Below, piece after piece: positions 52,481 through 62,194 of a DNA stretch of 64,000 nucleotides (position 1 is the first letter of the stretch; each line of letters begins with the position of its first letter). A program made the position numbers and the translations under genes. The stretch comes from an uncultured Pelagibacteraceae bacterium (lineage in GTDB: Bacteria > Pseudomonadota > Alphaproteobacteria > Pelagibacterales > Pelagibacteraceae), in contig CACFSO010000003.1 of the NCBI GenBank assembly GCA_902568975.1, positions 1 to 64,000 on the forward strand. Reading direction: 5' to 3'. The notes beneath the pieces were generated by a model. That model saw only the letters and a list, made by a program, of their open reading frames with translations. It was not told where the DNA came from and searched no databases.

Positions 52481-52998
52481 TGAAGAAGTTTTTTTTCATC
52501 TTTATATTTGTTGTATATTTTTTTAATAATGTTAATGCTCAAAATTTAACAGTTTTTATAGATATGGATCAGGTTTTGAATCAATCTAAAGTCGGAAAAG
52601 ATTTAATAATTAAATTAGAACAAATACAAAAAAAGACTAGTTCTGATTTAAAAAAAGAAGAAGATAATTTAAAAAAAAAAGAAAAAAACATTTTATCAAA
52701 AAAAAATGTTATTAAAAAAGATGAATTTGAAAAAGAAATAACTAAACTTAGAGAAGAAGTTAATTTATATAGAAAAAAAAGGAAAAAATTATTAGATGAT
52801 TTAACACAAAAAAAATTAAATTATACATCTGAGTTGATCAAAAAGATCGATCCAATTCTTAATGATTATGCAAAAGAAAATAAAATTTCAATTATTTTGA
52901 ATAAAAAAAATGTATTATTAGGCAAATCTAATCTTGATATTACAAAAAAAATTATTGATTTAGTTGATGATAAAATAAAAAATTTAAAGATAAAGTAA
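52480..52998 (+). CDS. skp: OmpH/Skp family outer membrane chaperone
   Basis: Signal peptide, coiled-coil Lys/Glu-rich region, follows bamA. Confidence 0.85.
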   Translation: MKKFFFIFIFVVYFFNNVNAQNLTVFIDMDQVLNQSKVGKDLIIKLEQIQKKTSSDLKKEEDNLKKKEKNILSKKNVIKKDEFEKEITKLREEVNLYRKKRKKLLDDLTQKKLNYTSELIKKIDPILNDYAKENKISIILNKKNVLLGKSNLDITKKIIDLVDDKIKNLKIK

Positions 52999-53447
52999 TG
53001 GCAACTTCTTTGGATAAAAAACAAATTACTGATTTATTACCACATAGAGAACCTATGCTTTTAATAGACGAATTGTTGAATATAAAGAAGCTATTTTCAG
53101 CTACAGCTATAGTTAATGTAAGAAAAGATAGTTTTTTTGTTAAAGGTCATTTTCCAGGACAACCTGTTATGCCAGGAGTTTTGATAGTAGAAGCATTTGG
53201 TCAAGCTGCAGCAGCTTTAACGGCACATGGATTGGATAAGACAACCTATGAAAATAAGCTTGTTTTTCTTATGAGTATTGAAAAAGCACGATTTAGAAAT
53301 CCCGTTATACCAGATTGCAGACTTGAGCTTAAAATCGAAGCGATTAGATCTCACGGTAAAGTTTGGAAATATAAGGGAGAAGCCTTTGTTGACTCAAAAA
53401 AGATGGCCGACGCTATATGGTCTGCTACTATTGTAGATAGGAAATAA
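52998..53447 (+). CDS. fabZ: 3-hydroxyacyl-[ACP] dehydratase FabZ
   Basis: 'LLPHREPMLLIDE', 'VKGHFPGQPVMPGVLIVEAFGQAAA'. Confidence 0.96.
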   Translation: MATSLDKKQITDLLPHREPMLLIDELLNIKKLFSATAIVNVRKDSFFVKGHFPGQPVMPGVLIVEAFGQAAAALTAHGLDKTTYENKLVFLMSIEKARFRNPVIPDCRLELKIEAIRSHGKVWKYKGEAFVDSKKMADAIWSATIVDRK

Positions 53448-53500
53448 TTAGCAACAAATCTTGATACGCAAATTTAAAAAGTTTTGATAAGTAATATTTG

Positions 53501-54484
53501 ATGAACATCAATCCTTTTTTTAAAAGCATCGGTCCCATTGGAATCGATAAACTTTTAAGAATTTCAAAAATTAAAAACAAAGAAAAATTTAATAATCATA
53601 AAATTTTTGACATTAAAGACCTATACTCTGCTAGTAATAAAGATATTACTTTTTTTCATTCAAATAAATACAATGTTGTAGCTTCCAAAACAAAAGCCTC
53701 TTTTTGTGTTACAACGTCAGTGTTAGCTAATTTATTACCGAAATCTTGTAAAAAAATAATTGTTTCAAATGTTTTAATTTCTACTGCAAAAATTACTAGA
53801 ACACTTTATCCCAATTCTATTACAGATGATTTTGACTCTAATTTAAAAGATATTAAAAAAACTAAATATAAAAAAAATACAAAATATGGAAAAAATGTTT
53901 TAATTGGAAAAAATGTTAAAATAGGAAGAAATTTTTCTATAGGACATAATTCAATTATTGAAAGCAATGTTGTAATTGGCAACAATTGTTCAGTAGGTTC
54001 AAATGTTATTATTAGGAAAACTATAATTAAAAATAATGTTCATATTTTAGATGGATGTGTTATAGGAAAAAAAGGATTTGGTTTTTTTCCTGATAAAAAA
54101 AATAATATTAGATACCCACAAATTGGTTTAGTAATAATAAATGATAATTCTGAAATTGGTTGTGGCTCAACTATTGATCGTGGTTCTTTATCAAATACGA
54201 TTATAGGTAAAAATACATATTTGGATAATCAAATTCACATAGCTCATAATGTTAAAATTGGTAATAATTGTGTTATAGCAGGTCAAGTTGGTTTTGCAGG
54301 TAGTTCAATATTAGGAGATGAAGTGATGATAGGAGGACAAGCAGGCATATCTGGGCATTTAAATATTGGTAATAAAGTTCATATAGGGGGTGGAAGTGGA
54401 GTTATAAATGATATTCCAAGTAATTCAAAAGTTATGGGATATCCAGCAAAAGATTTAAGAAAGTTTATTAAAGAAAATAAATAA
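53501..54484 (+). CDS. lpxD: UDP-3-O-acylglucosamine N-acyltransferase
   Basis: Left-handed beta-helix hexapeptides, 'HIAHNVKIGNNCVIAGQVGFAGS'; ATG at 53501. Confidence 0.93.
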   Translation: MNINPFFKSIGPIGIDKLLRISKIKNKEKFNNHKIFDIKDLYSASNKDITFFHSNKYNVVASKTKASFCVTTSVLANLLPKSCKKIIVSNVLISTAKITRTLYPNSITDDFDSNLKDIKKTKYKKNTKYGKNVLIGKNVKIGRNFSIGHNSIIESNVVIGNNCSVGSNVIIRKTIIKNNVHILDGCVIGKKGFGFFPDKKNNIRYPQIGLVIINDNSEIGCGSTIDRGSLSNTIIGKNTYLDNQIHIAHNVKIGNNCVIAGQVGFAGSSILGDEVMIGGQAGISGHLNIGNKVHIGGGSGVINDIPSNSKVMGYPAKDLRKFIKENK

Positions 54485-55273
54485 ATGATAGACAAAACTG
54501 CAATTATAGATGGAAAAGCAAAAATATCTGAAACTGCAAACATTGGTCCTTTTGTGGTTATCGGACCAAATGTAAAGATTGGCGATAATGTTACTATTTT
54601 TTCACATGTAAATATATCTGGAAATACTGAAATTGGAGATAATAATAAAATTTTTCCTTTTGCTTCCTTAGGAGCCGAACCACAAGATTTAAAATACAAA
54701 GGTGAGGAAAATAAGTTAGTAATTGGAAATGATAATATATTTAGAGAATACGTTACTATTAATCCAGGAACAAAGGGTGGAGGAGGAGTTACAAAAATTG
54801 GTAATAATTGTTTATTTATGGTTCATTCTCATGTTGCACATGATTGCATTATTGGAAATAACATTGTTTTAGCAAATAGTGTTCAGGTAGGAGGCCACGT
54901 ACATATTAGAGATGAAGCTATTATCGGGGGCAGTTGTGCAATTCATCAGTATTCAAGAATTGGACAATTAGCTATGATAGGTGGAATGACAGGTATTATA
55001 AATGATGTTATTCCTTACGGATTATCTATGGGTAATAGAAATTATTTAAATGGTCTTAATTTAATAGGTTTAAGAAGGAAAAATATACCTAGAAAAGAAA
55101 TTAAAGAACTATCTGATGCATATAACATTATATTTAAAAATGAAAAAATTAATGAAAATATAAGTTTTTTAAGCGAAGATTTAAAAAATAATTTGTATGT
55201 AAAAAAAGTTTTAGAATTTATTAATGAAAATAAAAAAAGACCAATATGTACACCTTTTACAAAAAGAGATTGA
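54485..55273 (+). CDS. lpxA: acyl-[ACP]--UDP-N-acetylglucosamine O-acyltransferase
   Basis: Hexapeptide repeats, 'ASLGAEPQDLKYKGEENKLVIGNDNIFREYVTINPGT'. Confidence 0.96.
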   Translation: MIDKTAIIDGKAKISETANIGPFVVIGPNVKIGDNVTIFSHVNISGNTEIGDNNKIFPFASLGAEPQDLKYKGEENKLVIGNDNIFREYVTINPGTKGGGGVTKIGNNCLFMVHSHVAHDCIIGNNIVLANSVQVGGHVHIRDEAIIGGSCAIHQYSRIGQLAMIGGMTGIINDVIPYGLSMGNRNYLNGLNLIGLRRKNIPRKEIKELSDAYNIIFKNEKINENISFLSEDLKNNLYVKKVLEFINENKKRPICTPFTKRD

Positions 55274-55756
55274 ATGAAAATAATTGATAATTTTTTAGAA
55301 AAGGAAAACTTTTTAGAATTAGAAAAAGCTTTTTTTGGTACAGAATTTCCTTGGTATTATAATGATTCAAAATCTTTAAAAGGAGATGTAAATTTTCAAT
55401 TTATACACGCTATAGTTTGGGATAAAACTATTTTATCACCTTATTGGAAAATTGTTGAACCAATTTTAAAAAAATTAAATTATAAAGAAGTAATAAGAGT
55501 TAAAGCTAATTTAACAACAAAAAAAAATGAAATTATAAAATCACCAATGCATATTGATACAGGTGTTAAAAACAGTAAAACAGCAGTTTTTTATTGTAAC
55601 ACAAATAATGGATATACACTTTTTAATAGTGGTGAAAAAGTAGTTAGCAAAGCAAATAGGGCTGTTGTATTTGAGGGTAATGAATTTCATTGTGGCGTTG
55701 ATTCTACAGATGAAAAAATAAGAGTTGTTATAAACTTTAATTATTTTGAAAAGTAA
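55274..55756 (+). CDS. putative 2-oxoglutarate/Fe(II)-dependent oxygenase-like protein embedded in the lpx operon
   Basis: Candidate facial triad 'MHIDTG' and 'FHCGVDS' plus downstream Arg ('KIRVVINF'); start abuts the lpxA stop and stop overlaps the lpxI start. Confidence 0.65.
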   Translation: MKIIDNFLEKENFLELEKAFFGTEFPWYYNDSKSLKGDVNFQFIHAIVWDKTILSPYWKIVEPILKKLNYKEVIRVKANLTTKKNEIIKSPMHIDTGVKNSKTAVFYCNTNNGYTLFNSGEKVVSKANRAVVFEGNEFHCGVDSTDEKIRVVINFNYFEK

Positions 55757-56547
55757 TGATAGGCCTATTTCTTGGGGAAAAAAAGCTACCTACTGAAATA
55801 TTAAACAAATTAAAAAAAAAGAAAATTAAATATTTTATTATTGATTTAACAAAAAATAATAAATTCAAAAAAGATAAAAACAGTTTTTTTATAAGTATAG
55901 GGAAATTTGGGAAAATTTTAGATTTAATTAATTCTAAAAAATGTAAAAAAGTATTATTTGCCGGAAGCATATCAAAACCAAATATTTCATCTCTTAAATT
56001 TGATCTTAAGGGAATTTATTATATGCCCAGAGTTATAAAAGCATCTAAACTAGGTGATGCCGCTATATTAAAAGAATTAATTAATATATTAGCAGAACAT
56101 AAAATTAAAGTTATAAAATTAAATTTTTTTAATCCTGAATTAACACTAAAAAAAGGTAATTATTCTTTTTTAAAACCCAGCAAATACGAAATTTTAGAAA
56201 TTAAAAAAGGTATAAAATATTTAAATAAATTAAATGCTTATAATCATACCCAGGGTATAATTTTAAGAAATGGTAAAATAGCTGCTATAGAAACATCTAA
56301 AGGAACGAAAAAAATGCTTCAAAAATTAAAAAAAACAAAAATTCTTAATGGTATGCTGATTAAATATCCAAAGAAAAAACAAGACCTTAGAGCAGATTTG
56401 CCAACAATAGGCTTGGATACTTTAAAAGATTGTAAGAAAATTAACCTTAAAGGTATCGTATTAAAATCAAATGAAAATATCATATTAGATAAAAATAAAT
56501 GCATAAGTTTTGCTAATAAAAATAATATGTTTATAGCGGTAAAATGA
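55756..56547 (+). CDS. lpxI: UDP-2,3-diacylglucosamine pyrophosphatase LpxI (DUF1009 family)
   Basis: 'LKFDLKGIYYMPRVIKASKLGDAAILKELI', 'KKKQDLRADLPTIGLDTL'; between lpxA and lpxB. Confidence 0.9.
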   Translation: MIGLFLGEKKLPTEILNKLKKKKIKYFIIDLTKNNKFKKDKNSFFISIGKFGKILDLINSKKCKKVLFAGSISKPNISSLKFDLKGIYYMPRVIKASKLGDAAILKELINILAEHKIKVIKLNFFNPELTLKKGNYSFLKPSKYEILEIKKGIKYLNKLNAYNHTQGIILRNGKIAAIETSKGTKKMLQKLKKTKILNGMLIKYPKKKQDLRADLPTIGLDTLKDCKKINLKGIVLKSNENIILDKNKCISFANKNNMFIAVK

Positions 56548-57677
56548 AAAAAATTTTTATTATAACAGGCGAGCCATCTGGAGATAAATTGGCATCAACA
56601 GTTATTTCTAAGCTTAAACAAAATAATACAGATATTCAGTATTTATGCGTAGGTGGAATGCATTTAAATTCATTAGGGATAAAATCAATTTATGAATTAA
56701 AAGATATAACCTATATAGCTTTTACGAGCGTTATGATGAATATTTTGAAAATACGAAAAAAGATTAACGAAACAGTAAATAGAATTGTAGAATTTCAACC
56801 TGATATTTTGTTTAGCGTAGATAGTCCTGATTTTACTCTAAGAGTAGCCCAAAAAGTTAAAAAAATAAATCCAAGTATTAAAACTATTCATTTTATAGCA
56901 CCAAAAGTATGGGCATGGAGAGAAGGTAGGGTAAAAAAAATGAAAAAGTATTTAGATCATATTTTGTTATTATTTAAATTTGAAAAGAAATATTTTGATA
57001 AAGAAAATCTTTTAAATACTTTTGTTGGACATCCACTATTAGATGAAGAAGTTAAAGATAATATAAAGATTGATAATATTATAAATAATAAAAAAAAATA
57101 TATATCTTTATTTGCTGGTAGTAGAGAAAGTGAAATTAAAATCCATGCACCTATTCTTTTTCAGTTTATAAAAAAAATGAACCATAAAGAAAATGATTTT
57201 AATTTTATTTTTCATTCTACTGATAAATACAAAAGTTATTTATTAGATCTTCTCAATAAACAAAATATTTCAAATGTAGAAGTTATTTCAGACGATAAGA
57301 TAAAAAAAATAATGTTGAAAAAATCTATATTTGCAGTTGTAAAATCGGGAACAGTCTCTCTTGAAGTATGTAAACTTAATATTCCATCTATTGTTATTTA
57401 TAAGATGAGTTTTATTAATTATTTTTTAGCTAAATTATTTTTAAAAATTAAATATGCAAACATGTTAAATATTATTAATGATAAGGAAATTATTCCTGAA
57501 TTAATTCAAAAAGATTGTAATCCAGATGAAATATTTAAATCTGTGTATTATTTTTTAAAAAAACCCGCATTAGTTGAGGCACAACTTGCTGATGTTAAGT
57601 CTACAATAAATAATTTAAAATCATCATCTTCGTCATCAGAGGAAGCTTCAAAAATTTTACAAAATTATCTTGCTTAA
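56544..57677 (+). CDS. lpxB: lipid-A-disaccharide synthase
   Basis: 'ITGEPSGDKLAS', 'FIAPKVWAWREGRVKKMKKYLDHILLLF', 'FVGHPLLDE'. Confidence 0.95.
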   Translation: MKKIFIITGEPSGDKLASTVISKLKQNNTDIQYLCVGGMHLNSLGIKSIYELKDITYIAFTSVMMNILKIRKKINETVNRIVEFQPDILFSVDSPDFTLRVAQKVKKINPSIKTIHFIAPKVWAWREGRVKKMKKYLDHILLLFKFEKKYFDKENLLNTFVGHPLLDEEVKDNIKIDNIINNKKKYISLFAGSRESEIKIHAPILFQFIKKMNHKENDFNFIFHSTDKYKSYLLDLLNKQNISNVEVISDDKIKKIMLKKSIFAVVKSGTVSLEVCKLNIPSIVIYKMSFINYFLAKLFLKIKYANMLNIINDKEIIPELIQKDCNPDEIFKSVYYFLKKPALVEAQLADVKSTINNLKSSSSSSEEASKILQNYLA

Positions 57678-59054
57678 TCTTTTTTCTATATCCAACTTTT
57701 CTAAAGACATTATTATATCGTATATTCCAGGTCCAAATTTGGATCCGGTAATCGCTATTCTTAATGGTTGACCAACACCTTTAAAATTTGTTTCGTATTT
57801 ATTTATTAAATTATTAATTATTTCCTCAAGTGTATTTTTGTTTAATTCTTTTTGTTTAGATATTTCATTATTAAAATCTGCAATTATTTTTTTTGCTTTT
57901 TCATCTATAAGTTTTAAATCGTTATCATTGTAGTTTACTTCATCAAAAATTATATATTTCGAATTATTATAAATATCCTCCAAAGTTTTGGCTTTATTTT
58001 TAAGAAATAGTAATGATTTATTTATTTTATCTCTTTTATTTGTCCCAATTTTTTCTTTGTACTTATCACAGTATTCACTTAATCTATTGTATAGATCATG
58101 TTCATTCATGTTTTTTATATAATGTTCATTTATTGACAAAATTCGACTGATATCTAATTTTGATGGAGATTTGCCTATTCCTTCCAAATTAAAATGTTTT
58201 ATACTTTCATCTAAAGTAAATATTTCCTTATCTTTAAAAGACCAACCTAATCTTAATAAATAATTTCTTAGTGCTTCAGGCATTATTCCAATTTTAGAGT
58301 AGTCTTCAAGAGTTGAAGCTTTATCTCTTTTAGATAATTTTTTACCTTCTGTTGTATGAATCAATGGAATATGTGCAAAAGATGGAAGATCCCATTTCAT
58401 AGCTAGATATATTTGCATTTGTTTAAATGTATTAATTTTATGATCATCACCTCTAATTATGTGTGTCACTTTCATTTGTTGATCATCTACCGCAGCTGAC
58501 AAGTTGTAGGTTGGTGATCCATCGTTTCTCAAAATAATAAAATCTTCAATGGTATTATTATCAATTTGGACATTTCCTTGTACTAAATCTTTTAATATTG
58601 AGGATCCATCAATTTTACTTTTAAATCTTATAACTGGCTTAACACCGCTTGGAGCATCAGATTCTACCTTATCTCTCCATTTTCTATTATAAATGTAAGG
58701 AATCTTTTTTTGCTTCGCTCTTTTTTTTTGTTCTTCTATTTCTTCATTTGAACAATAACATTTATAAGCATGGCCATTTTTTAATAACTCATTAGCAACT
58801 TTAATATGATTATCAATTTTTTTTGATTGTATATATTCATCTCCATCGTATTCAATTCCTATCCATTTTAAAGATTTAATAATTTGTTCTTTGTATTCAT
58901 TTTTAGATCTTTCTTTATCGGTATCTTCTATTCGTAAATGAAAAGTACCACCTTGGTTTTTAGAAAATAACCAATTAAATAAGGCAGTTCTTATGCCTCC
59001 AATATGTAATGGACCAGTAGGCGATGGAGCAAATCTAGTTGCTACTTTAGACAT
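57657..59054 (-). CDS. gltX: glutamyl-tRNA synthetase
   Basis: 'TRFAPSPTGPLHIGGIRTALFNWLF', 'KLSKRDKASTLEDY'. Confidence 0.96.
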   Translation of the reverse strand: MSKVATRFAPSPTGPLHIGGIRTALFNWLFSKNQGGTFHLRIEDTDKERSKNEYKEQIIKSLKWIGIEYDGDEYIQSKKIDNHIKVANELLKNGHAYKCYCSNEEIEEQKKRAKQKKIPYIYNRKWRDKVESDAPSGVKPVIRFKSKIDGSSILKDLVQGNVQIDNNTIEDFIILRNDGSPTYNLSAAVDDQQMKVTHIIRGDDHKINTFKQMQIYLAMKWDLPSFAHIPLIHTTEGKKLSKRDKASTLEDYSKIGIMPEALRNYLLRLGWSFKDKEIFTLDESIKHFNLEGIGKSPSKLDISRILSINEHYIKNMNEHDLYNRLSEYCDKYKEKIGTNKRDKINKSLLFLKNKAKTLEDIYNNSKYIIFDEVNYNDNDLKLIDEKAKKIIADFNNEISKQKELNKNTLEEIINNLINKYETNFKGVGQPLRIAITGSKFGPGIYDIIMSLEKLDIEKRLSKIIL

Positions 59055-59073
59055 TTTAAATGTTTAGACTATT

Positions 59074-59755
59074 TTAGTTGAAGTTTCTATATAAAGATAC
59101 TAATACACCTTGGACTTTTACACGATCTGGGCCAAAGATTTTTGTTTCGTAGTTTTTATTCGCGCTTTCCAAAGCTACAGTTTTACCTTTTATTCTTATT
59201 CTTTTTAACATTGCTTCATGATCGTCTATTAAGGCTACTACAATTTTACCATTATCTGCTGTATTGGTTTTTTTTTATAATAACAGTATCACCATTATTT
59301 ATACCAGCTTCAATCATAGAATCACCTTGGACTTTAAGACCAAAATACTCACCATTTTTTTCAATATTGCTTGGAAGAGGTATTCTTGAAACTTCATTTT
59401 GTATAGCTTCAACAGGGGTTCCTGCTGCAATTTTACCTAACACAGAAACTTCAGAATTATTTTTTTTTATAGTACCTTCATCTAATCCACCTTTAATTAC
59501 GCTTGGAGAAAAATTATTAAAAATGTCATTAGCTGAAGCTGTTTCAGGCAATTTAATTACTTCAAGAGCTCTAGCTTTATGAGCTAGTTTTTTGATAAAA
59601 CCTCTTTCTTCTAGCGCACTTATTAATCTATGAATTCCAGATTTTGATTTTAGATTCAATGAATCTTTCATTTCTTCATATGAAGGTGAAACACCTGATG
59701 ACCTCAACTTCTTGTTGATAAATAAAAGTAGGTTTTTTTGTTTTTTAGTTAGCAT
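59074..59755 (-). pseudogene. lexA: LexA repressor with an apparent +1 frameshift in an A9 run (59268-59276, T on + strand)
   Basis: N-terminal wHTH 'MLTKKQKNLLLFINKKLRSSGVSPSYEEMK', cleavage region 'GKIAAGTPVEA', Ser region 'GDSMIEAGI'; removing one A continues [67 protein letters not shown] to TAA at 59074-59076. Confidence 0.9.
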
Positions 59756-59778
59756 AGAACAAATATCGTACAGATTCT

Positions 59779-59793
59779 GTTCTACAAAAGTTC
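59779..59793. promoter_or_regulatory. Alphaproteobacterial-type SOS/LexA box upstream of lexA
   Basis: GTTC-TACAAAA-GTTC matches GTTC-N7-GTTC exactly, 24 nt upstream of the lexA start. Confidence 0.8.
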
Positions 59794-59842
59794 TCTTAAA
59801 TAAACAATAGCTTAAAAATCAAGTAAATAGAAGGTTATTTGA

Positions 59843-60634
59843 CTACAAAACTGAGAAAATAGAATTTTTTTCTAAATTTTTTAAAAGCGATTCACCTATT
59901 AAAAAAGTATTAATTGATGTTTTGCTTTTTAACTCAAGCAACTCCTCTTTAGTTTTAATTCCACTTTCAGATATTAAAGGACCTTTATGATTTTTTAAAA
60001 CATCATAAATATCATAGGTTGTATGTATATTTGTTTTAAGAGTTTTTAAATCTCTATTGTTAATTCCGATTAGCGCTTCTTTAAAATTCGAAGCTTTTTT
60101 AGCCTCTTCAATTGTATGCACTTCAACGATTACTGACATATTAAACTTTAATGCTTCTTCATACAATTCGTTTGCAATATAATCCGAAACACCAGCTAAA
60201 ATAATTAAAATTGCATCTGCTCCATAGCTTTTTGCTAAAGGAACTTGAAATTTATCTACAAAAAAATCTTTACACAAAATTGGTAAATTTATTTTATCTT
60301 TTATTTTACTTATATGAATTAAATTTCCTAAAAAAAAATCTTCTTCAGTAAGTACCGATAAGCATGTTGCTTTATTATTATTATAAATTTTAGCTATTTC
60401 TAATGGGTTGTAATCTTTAACAATTACACCTGCTGAAGGACTAGCTTTTTTAATCTCAGCAATTATTGATATTTTATTATTTTTTGAATTGTTTTGGATT
60501 TTTTCCTTAAAGTCTTGATATGTATTATTTTTGTCGATTAATTCATTTAAATAGTTGAGATTGGTATTTTTTTTTAATTTAACTACTTTATCAATTTTTC
60601 TTTTAATTAATTTTTCAAGTATATTTTCAGACAT
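59843..60634 (-). CDS. trpC: indole-3-glycerol phosphate synthase
   Basis: 'IIAEIKKASPSAGVI', 'ILCKDFFVDKFQV', 'LIGINNRDLKT', 'LISESGIKT'. Confidence 0.96.
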   Translation of the reverse strand: MSENILEKLIKRKIDKVVKLKKNTNLNYLNELIDKNNTYQDFKEKIQNNSKNNKISIIAEIKKASPSAGVIVKDYNPLEIAKIYNNNKATCLSVLTEEDFFLGNLIHISKIKDKINLPILCKDFFVDKFQVPLAKSYGADAILIILAGVSDYIANELYEEALKFNMSVIVEVHTIEEAKKASNFKEALIGINNRDLKTLKTNIHTTYDIYDVLKNHKGPLISESGIKTKEELLELKSKTSINTFLIGESLLKNLEKNSIFSVL

Positions 60635-61619
60635 TTTGTATTTTTTCTAAATGAAAATATGGTTTACCAGATAGAATAAATTCTCTAGCATGATTATAGG
60701 CTTCTGAGAAATCAGAAAACTTTTCTCCAACAATTAAACCTGCTGCAGCATTTAAACAAACTGCCTTAGAAAAATCATTATCTTTTCCTTTGAATATTTC
60801 AATCATTTTATCTGCATTAAATTTTGCATCATGGCCAATTAAGTTTTCAAGTTTTTCTGCATTAACATCTAAAATATTAGGATCAATACTTATTTCAGAT
60901 ATTTGACCATCTTTTAATTGCATTACATTTGTTTTTGCGTAAGGTGATATTTCATCTAATCCATCTTCACTATTAACTATCCATGCAAATTTTATATTTA
61001 AATTTTTTAGACCTTGGGCAAAAATTTTTAATAACTTTTTATCAAAAACACCAACTACCTGTTTACTTACAAGAGCTGGGTTACTTAATGGACCAATCAT
61101 ATTAAATATAGTTCTTTTTCCAATTTTTTTTCTTACTGGACCAACAAATCTCATAGCGCTGTGATAATTAGGTGCAAACATAAAACCAAAATTATTATTG
61201 TTAATTTCTTTTTCAATATCTTGTGGTTCTAAATGAATTTTAATTTTTAAGGCCTCTAATACATCCCCCGATCCACACTTTGAGGAAACAGCTTTGTTAC
61301 CGTGCTTTGCTACTTTTGTTCCCATACTTGACAAAAGTAATGCTGATGCAGTTGATATATTAAGAGTATTCATGCCATCTCCACCTGTCCCACATGTATC
61401 AATACAATCACTTACATTAACTCTTTTTGATTTTTCTCTAAGCACATAAACACCACCAGCTATTTCATCTGAAACTTCTCCTTTATCTGATAATAATGTT
61501 AAAAAACTATAAATTTCCTCCTCATTAGCTTTACCAGTCATTAATACCTCAAATGCTGATTTACTTTCTTCAAATGTAAGATTTTGTTTGTTTTTAAGCT
61601 TTTCCAAAAATTGTTTCAT
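60627..61619 (-). CDS. trpD: anthranilate phosphoribosyltransferase
   Basis: 'DTCGTGGDGMNTLNISTASA', 'KHGNKAVSSKCGSGDVLEAL'. Confidence 0.96.
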   Translation of the reverse strand: MKQFLEKLKNKQNLTFEESKSAFEVLMTGKANEEEIYSFLTLLSDKGEVSDEIAGGVYVLREKSKRVNVSDCIDTCGTGGDGMNTLNISTASALLLSSMGTKVAKHGNKAVSSKCGSGDVLEALKIKIHLEPQDIEKEINNNNFGFMFAPNYHSAMRFVGPVRKKIGKRTIFNMIGPLSNPALVSKQVVGVFDKKLLKIFAQGLKNLNIKFAWIVNSEDGLDEISPYAKTNVMQLKDGQISEISIDPNILDVNAEKLENLIGHDAKFNADKMIEIFKGKDNDFSKAVCLNAAAGLIVGEKFSDFSEAYNHAREFILSGKPYFHLEKIQNV

Positions 61620-61623
61620 AATC

Positions 61624-62190
61624 TTAATAATTAATAAAATTTTTTAATATTTTCATCCCTAATTTAGTCTTGATGCTTTCAGGATGGAATTGTACGCCAT
61701 GAATATTGAATTTTTTGTGTTGAACACCCATTATTAATCCATCATGTGTTTCGGCTGTAATTATTAAGTCTTTTGATAAAGATTTTTTATCAATTATCAG
61801 ACTATGATATCTAGTAGCTTCAAAACTACTTGGAAGGTTTTTTAGAATACCAATTTTTCTAGATTTTATTTTACTAGTTTTTCCATGCATTAATTTTTTT
61901 GTTTGAATAATTTTTGATCCAAAAACTTGTCCAATAATTTGATGCCCGAGACATACTCCAAGGAATGGAATTTTTTGATGAAGAGATTTTAAAATATTTA
62001 TACAATTTCCAGATTGATTTGGATTCCCTGGTCCAGGTGAAATTACAATTTTGTCATATTTTTTTTTAATAATCTCTTTTGAATTAATTTTATCATTTCT
62101 TAAAACATCAACTTTTGTTTTCAAAGATGAAAGATAGTGATACAAATTAAATGTAAAGCTGTCATAATTATCAATTAAAAGTATTTTCAT
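61624..62190 (-). CDS. trpG: anthranilate synthase component II (glutamine amidotransferase)
   Basis: 'LLIDNYDSFTFNLYHYL', 'ISPGPGNP', 'GVCLGHQIIGQVFG', 'GVQFHPESI'. Confidence 0.95.
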   Translation of the reverse strand: MKILLIDNYDSFTFNLYHYLSSLKTKVDVLRNDKINSKEIIKKKYDKIVISPGPGNPNQSGNCINILKSLHQKIPFLGVCLGHQIIGQVFGSKIIQTKKLMHGKTSKIKSRKIGILKNLPSSFEATRYHSLIIDKKSLSKDLIITAETHDGLIMGVQHKKFNIHGVQFHPESIKTKLGMKILKNFINY

Positions 62191-62194
62191 AAAC

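Noticed and set aside
59142-59582. Plus-strand 146-aa ORF antisense to lexA
   Set aside because: Phe/Leu-rich antisense translation of lexA; no signal peptide or family features; frame openness is explained by AT-rich antisense codons.
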